In this document: one piece after another, positions 6,403 to 9,320 of the stretch
How the letters are laid out: each line of letters opens with the position of its first letter
Numbering within the stretch: position 1 is the first letter of the stretch
Origin: Terriglobia bacterium
GTDB lineage: Bacteria > Acidobacteriota > Terriglobia > UBA7540
Assembly (NCBI GenBank): GCA_030040455.1
Contig: JASHTR010000586.1
Coordinates: forward strand, 1 to 9,320
DNA length: 9,320 nt
Reading direction: 5' to 3'
The notes under the pieces: generated by a model
The model's input: the letters and a program-made list of their open reading frames with translations, nothing else
Told to the model about the DNA's origin: nothing
The model's database searches: none
Program-made: the position numbers and the translations under genes

Positions 6403-9267
6403 ATGGACCGCCGGGATTTTCTGAAAAAGGGGGCAGCGGCGGCGGGCATTGCCGTGCCTGGTAAGCCACTGCGATCCAGCGCGGGGCCCCTCGAATCAGC
6501 CGGTCCGGGCGTCACGGCGACTGCAGGCAACCCTGTTTTGCGCCACGACTACGATCCCATTTCCGATCGCGTTGCCTTTCGGACGATCGATCATCGCCAG
6601 GCAGTGGTGGGACAATCCTTTACGGTGCCTTCCGGAGCCGATCATATCTCCGGATTTCGGATGAAGATCCGGAGACTGGGTTGTCCTGCAGACCTCAACT
6701 ATAGGATCGGCAGCTCTTTTGGTTCGGATGAAATTGCTGCTGGAACCATTGCCGCAACCGAGGTAAATCCATTCTTCGAGTTCTTTTACGGTGACGATTT
6801 TTCACCGAAACCATGCCGGTCCGGGCAAATGCTTTTCATTCAGCTCGCTCTAGAACGCGCTCTATCTTCAGGCGCCTATGAGGTTTATGGGACTCAATCC
6901 GAATATGAAGTTTACGGTATGACGGTGGAAGATGAAACACCTGCAAACATCGATTATGGAACGCGCACGCCTACTTACCATGGGGGATCGGCCTTGGATT
7001 CCGCAGGGCAGCCTGTTGAGGGAGTCAACTTCGCCTTTGAAGTGTTCTTTGGGCCGTCCGCCAGTCGAAAGCTGAACGCAGAGGCGGAGCAGCGGTTTGA
7101 ATTTGTCAAAGATTTTCTGCGCGGTCCCCACACGACGAGCTTGCGGGACCATGGCGTGACCGCTGGGCAAGGGGAAATATCAATTGATGATTCCTGGGAA
7201 ATTGTTTGCGCGCGGGCCGGGAGCGAGATTGGTCGTATCGTTTTTGATGATTTTCGGAGATTTCTCAATGTCGGTATGGAGATTAGGCCTTCTTTTAAAA
7301 CTGTCGGGCAGCTTCAGACAACGGCACCTATCAAAGGGATCGCTCTCGGCACTCGGAGGGAAATGCGGTCCTTCGCTGCTGATCTCAACAGATCGGAGAG
7401 TTATAGGGTCCAAGTCAGCCACGAGCATGTCACCGTTTGTGGTTACGATGAAAAAGGCTTGATGCGCGGGCTGTTTTACCTTGAAGACCTGATGAGCTTT
7501 AGGAGGGCGCCCTATCTAGCAAGAACTGATGTTGTGCGCTCACCTCGCTATACGCCACGCATTACTTGCCTGCCATTTTATGCTGGCATGGAACTTGATG
7601 CTCCAGTGTCTCCACATACGAATGAAGCTTTGTCCTTGATCACACATTACGGATTCAACGCGATCTGGATATGGGCGAAGCTGCATGACCTCGGTAAGTC
7701 CAGCGTGTTTCCCGAGCTTGGCAGCCAGGCAGAGAAGCAAATGGCAAGCTTGAACGATGTGATCCGACGGGCGAGAAATTACGGCCTGGACGTGTACTTG
7801 TATATATCAAAAGACGAACTGCCTCCGGAGTTCTTTGACCTGCATCCCGAAGTGCGTGGTAGCCGGAGCTACTTCAAGACGGGCTATGCGATGTGCACCT
7901 CAGCCTTCGAAGCACGACGGTACATTCGTGAAGCTTTGCAAAGCATCTTTAAGGCTGCGACCGGCCTGAAGGGGATGATCTTCATCATTGGGGGCGAAGG
8001 TTTCGTACACTGCTGGACGCGGCGAAATGCTGAAGACTGCCCGCGCTGTCGGAACCGGGGGCCCGTTGAGGTCGTGGCAGAGCTTATCGAAGCTGTCAAT
8101 AAAGGAGCAAAATCCGGAAACCCGCACGCCGAGGTGGTTGTCTGGACCTACGGCGCTTCCGGAACCTGGTCTATTGGTGACGACGCCCAGGCGAGACTGA
8201 TCAGAAAACTGCCCCAGGATTTAGTTTTCCTTTCAGACTTTTCAAAAGGTGGCCACATTAAAGTGGGCGAAGTCGAAGGCCGCGTCTACGACTATTCGAT
8301 AAGCTTTCTCGGCCCTGCGGAAAAATTCCGGAAGCAGGTCGAGCTTTGTGGTGCTCGAGGTCTTCGTGTCTGGGCCAAAACGGAATGCATGATCTCGCTG
8401 GAATTCATCCAAGTTCCCTATATTCCGGTCTACCAGCGTTGGATCGAACGGTACAGGCAGATCCACACGTTTGCCGCAATCCAGGGCTTGCTTATGAATT
8501 GGGATCACTATGGGTTTATGCCCTCCCGCGTGCTGGAGCTCGCTCGCTGGTACACCTTTGATCCTCTTCCTGACGACCACGCTTTGTTAGCGCAGATTGC
8601 AGGAAGGGACTTTGGTCAAGGAGCCACACCCGATGTTTTGCACGCATGGGAGCACTTCAGCCGGGCAATCACTTCCTATCCCTTTTCAGGTCCTGTTGCG
8701 CTCGGACCCATCCAGTCAAGCCCCGCCCTTCCATACTTTCTTGACCCCGACTATAAAGTTCATCATGGACGCGGGCGGCAGTTCTCGAACGATCTGCTGT
8801 GGACGCGGCCGTGGGGGCCCGAGCTGTGTGCTGAGACTCTGCGTGTGCTCGAGCAGGAATGGAGTGAAGGGATCGAGTCCCTAGTTCAGTTACTCGGCAC
8901 GGAAGGGACAAATCACAGAAGAGAACTCTTGCGTGAAACAGGGCTCGCACAGGTTCTTTTATGTTGTGTAAGTAGCGTTTTGAACCAGATCGAATTTAGC
9001 GAGCTTCGCTTTCAATTAATGGACCAGAGGGAGCCTCCAGGAGGTTTGACCCTCTTGAACCAGATCCGTGAGGTGATGCAGCGCGAGATTCAAAACGCGA
9101 CAGAGGCACTAAAATGGGTTTCGGCTGATTCGCGACTCGGCTACTCCAATGGCGGTGGAGGAATTACCATCGGGGGGGCAAGAGCCGGAATCTACACCCC
9201 ACAGATGATCGAGAAGAAGATTTCCGCGCTGCGCCGCATGCTTCGAATAGAGCTTAGTACTCCTTAG
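6403..9267 (+). CDS. Tat-exported GH20-like (zincin-like-fold domain) glycoside hydrolase, family uncertain
   Basis: The product is 954 aa, starting at the ATG with an adjacent AGGAGG. It opens with MDRRDFLKKGAAAAG, a twin-arginine signal with an unusually short hydrophobic stretch (about 10-18). Residues about 40-215 form a beta-rich accessory module (VVGQSFTVPSGADHISGF, SGAYEVYG) that may bind carbohydrate. Residues about 230-370 resemble the GH20b/zincin-like domain before glycosidase barrels (ESYRVQVSHEHVTVCGYDEKGLMRGLFYLEDLM). The barrel region includes THYGFNAIWIWAKL, IIGGEG (E532) followed by C537, C546 and C549, then VVVWTYG (578-584), E667 in LEFIQVPYIPV, and NWDHYGFMPS (699-708). 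The VPYIPV and NWDHYG segments and the helical C-terminus (FSRAITSYPFSG) recall the 'GH20 zincin-like fold' group, also distantly GH67/GH163. E532 and E667 are candidate catalytic acids by position only. Activity and substrate are unproven. The gene follows the esterase gene by 92 bp, suggesting co-transcription. Confidence 0.75.
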   Translation: MDRRDFLKKGAAAAGIAVPGKPLRSSAGPLESAGPGVTATAGNPVLRHDYDPISDRVAFRTIDHRQAVVGQSFTVPSGADHISGFRMKIRRLGCPADLNYRIGSSFGSDEIAAGTIAATEVNPFFEFFYGDDFSPKPCRSGQMLFIQLALERALSSGAYEVYGTQSEYEVYGMTVEDETPANIDYGTRTPTYHGGSALDSAGQPVEGVNFAFEVFFGPSASRKLNAEAEQRFEFVKDFLRGPHTTSLRDHGVTAGQGEISIDDSWEIVCARAGSEIGRIVFDDFRRFLNVGMEIRPSFKTVGQLQTTAPIKGIALGTRREMRSFAADLNRSESYRVQVSHEHVTVCGYDEKGLMRGLFYLEDLMSFRRAPYLARTDVVRSPRYTPRITCLPFYAGMELDAPVSPHTNEALSLITHYGFNAIWIWAKLHDLGKSSVFPELGSQAEKQMASLNDVIRRARNYGLDVYLYISKDELPPEFFDLHPEVRGSRSYFKTGYAMCTSAFEARRYIREALQSIFKAATGLKGMIFIIGGEGFVHCWTRRNAEDCPRCRNRGPVEVVAELIEAVNKGAKSGNPHAEVVVWTYGASGTWSIGDDAQARLIRKLPQDLVFLSDFSKGGHIKVGEVEGRVYDYSISFLGPAEKFRKQVELCGARGLRVWAKTECMISLEFIQVPYIPVYQRWIERYRQIHTFAAIQGLLMNWDHYGFMPSRVLELARWYTFDPLPDDHALLAQIAGRDFGQGATPDVLHAWEHFSRAITSYPFSGPVALGPIQSSPALPYFLDPDYKVHHGRGRQFSNDLLWTRPWGPELCAETLRVLEQEWSEGIESLVQLLGTEGTNHRRELLRETGLAQVLLCCVSSVLNQIEFSELRFQLMDQREPPGGLTLLNQIREVMQREIQNATEALKWVSADSRLGYSNGGGGITIGGARAGIYTPQMIEKKISALRRMLRIELSTP

Positions 9268-9288
9268 TGGGCGATCTGTTAAGCCAGG

Positions 9289-9305
9289 GAACCGATCTTT
9301 GGTTC
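9289..9305 (+). terminator. Small stem-loop downstream of the glycosidase gene
   Basis: GAACC (9289-9293) pairs with GGTTC (9301-9305) around a 7-nt loop, 21 bases after the stop codon. An outer pair GCGATC (9271-9276) / GATCGC (9315-9320) could extend the structure. The stem is short, no T-run is visible and the window ends at 9320, so this is only a candidate for the end of the transcript. Confidence 0.25.
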
Positions 9306-9320
9306 GTGTCACTCGATCGC

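Noticed and set aside
8011..8052. Zinc-ribbon or rubredoxin-type metal site
   Set aside because: Only three cysteines are present and the paired C-x2-C is not repeated, so a classical zinc ribbon is not supported. It is kept only as an unexplained cluster.
1..9320. CRISPR arrays, tRNA/rRNA genes, insertion sequences, phage genes or attachment sites
   Set aside because: No regularly spaced repeats, cloverleaf-like sequences, transposase or integrase motifs, or long terminal inverted repeats were seen on either strand.

Overview
The window looks like part of an Acidobacteriota-type genome (Solibacter/Bryobacter-like, or another soil bacterium with a similar gene repertoire). This is inferred from gene style: a very large Oar-like TonB-dependent receptor with an N-terminal carboxypeptidase-regulatory domain, followed by large Tat-exported carbohydrate-active-type proteins. 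No rRNA or other taxonomic marker is present, so the assignment is tentative.

Layout: (1) 1-272, minus strand: the N-terminal part of a LysR-family transcriptional regulator, cut by the window edge. (2) 273-412: an AT-rich divergent intergenic region that should hold both promoters. (3) 413-3850, plus strand: an Oar-like outer-membrane TonB-dependent receptor (1145 aa). (4) 3851-3991: an intergenic region with a stem-loop and a one-turn direct repeat. (5) 3992-6310, plus strand: a Tat-exported protein of 772 aa made of two tandem alpha/beta-hydrolase units. The C-terminal unit has an apparently intact Ser-Asp-His triad; the N-terminal unit has Arg in place of the nucleophile. (6) 6311-6402: a short intergenic region with a perfect 7-bp stem-loop. 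(7) 6403-9267, plus strand: a Tat-exported, divergent glycoside-hydrolase-like protein (954 aa) with an N-terminal beta-rich module, a GH20b/zincin-like-fold segment, a barrel region and a helical C-terminal region. (8) 9268-9320: intergenic, with one small stem-loop.

How the genes may work together (inference): the layout resembles a compact glycan-scavenging locus. A LysR regulator is divergent from the receptor, the receptor would import an oligosaccharide or glycoconjugate across the outer membrane, and two Tat-exported enzymes would de-esterify and cleave it in the periplasm. No SusD-like lipoprotein, inner-membrane transporter or cytoplasmic catabolic gene is visible. The substrate cannot be read from the sequence. 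The least described parts are the pseudo-enzyme/enzyme tandem of the esterase and the unassigned glycosidase-like protein.
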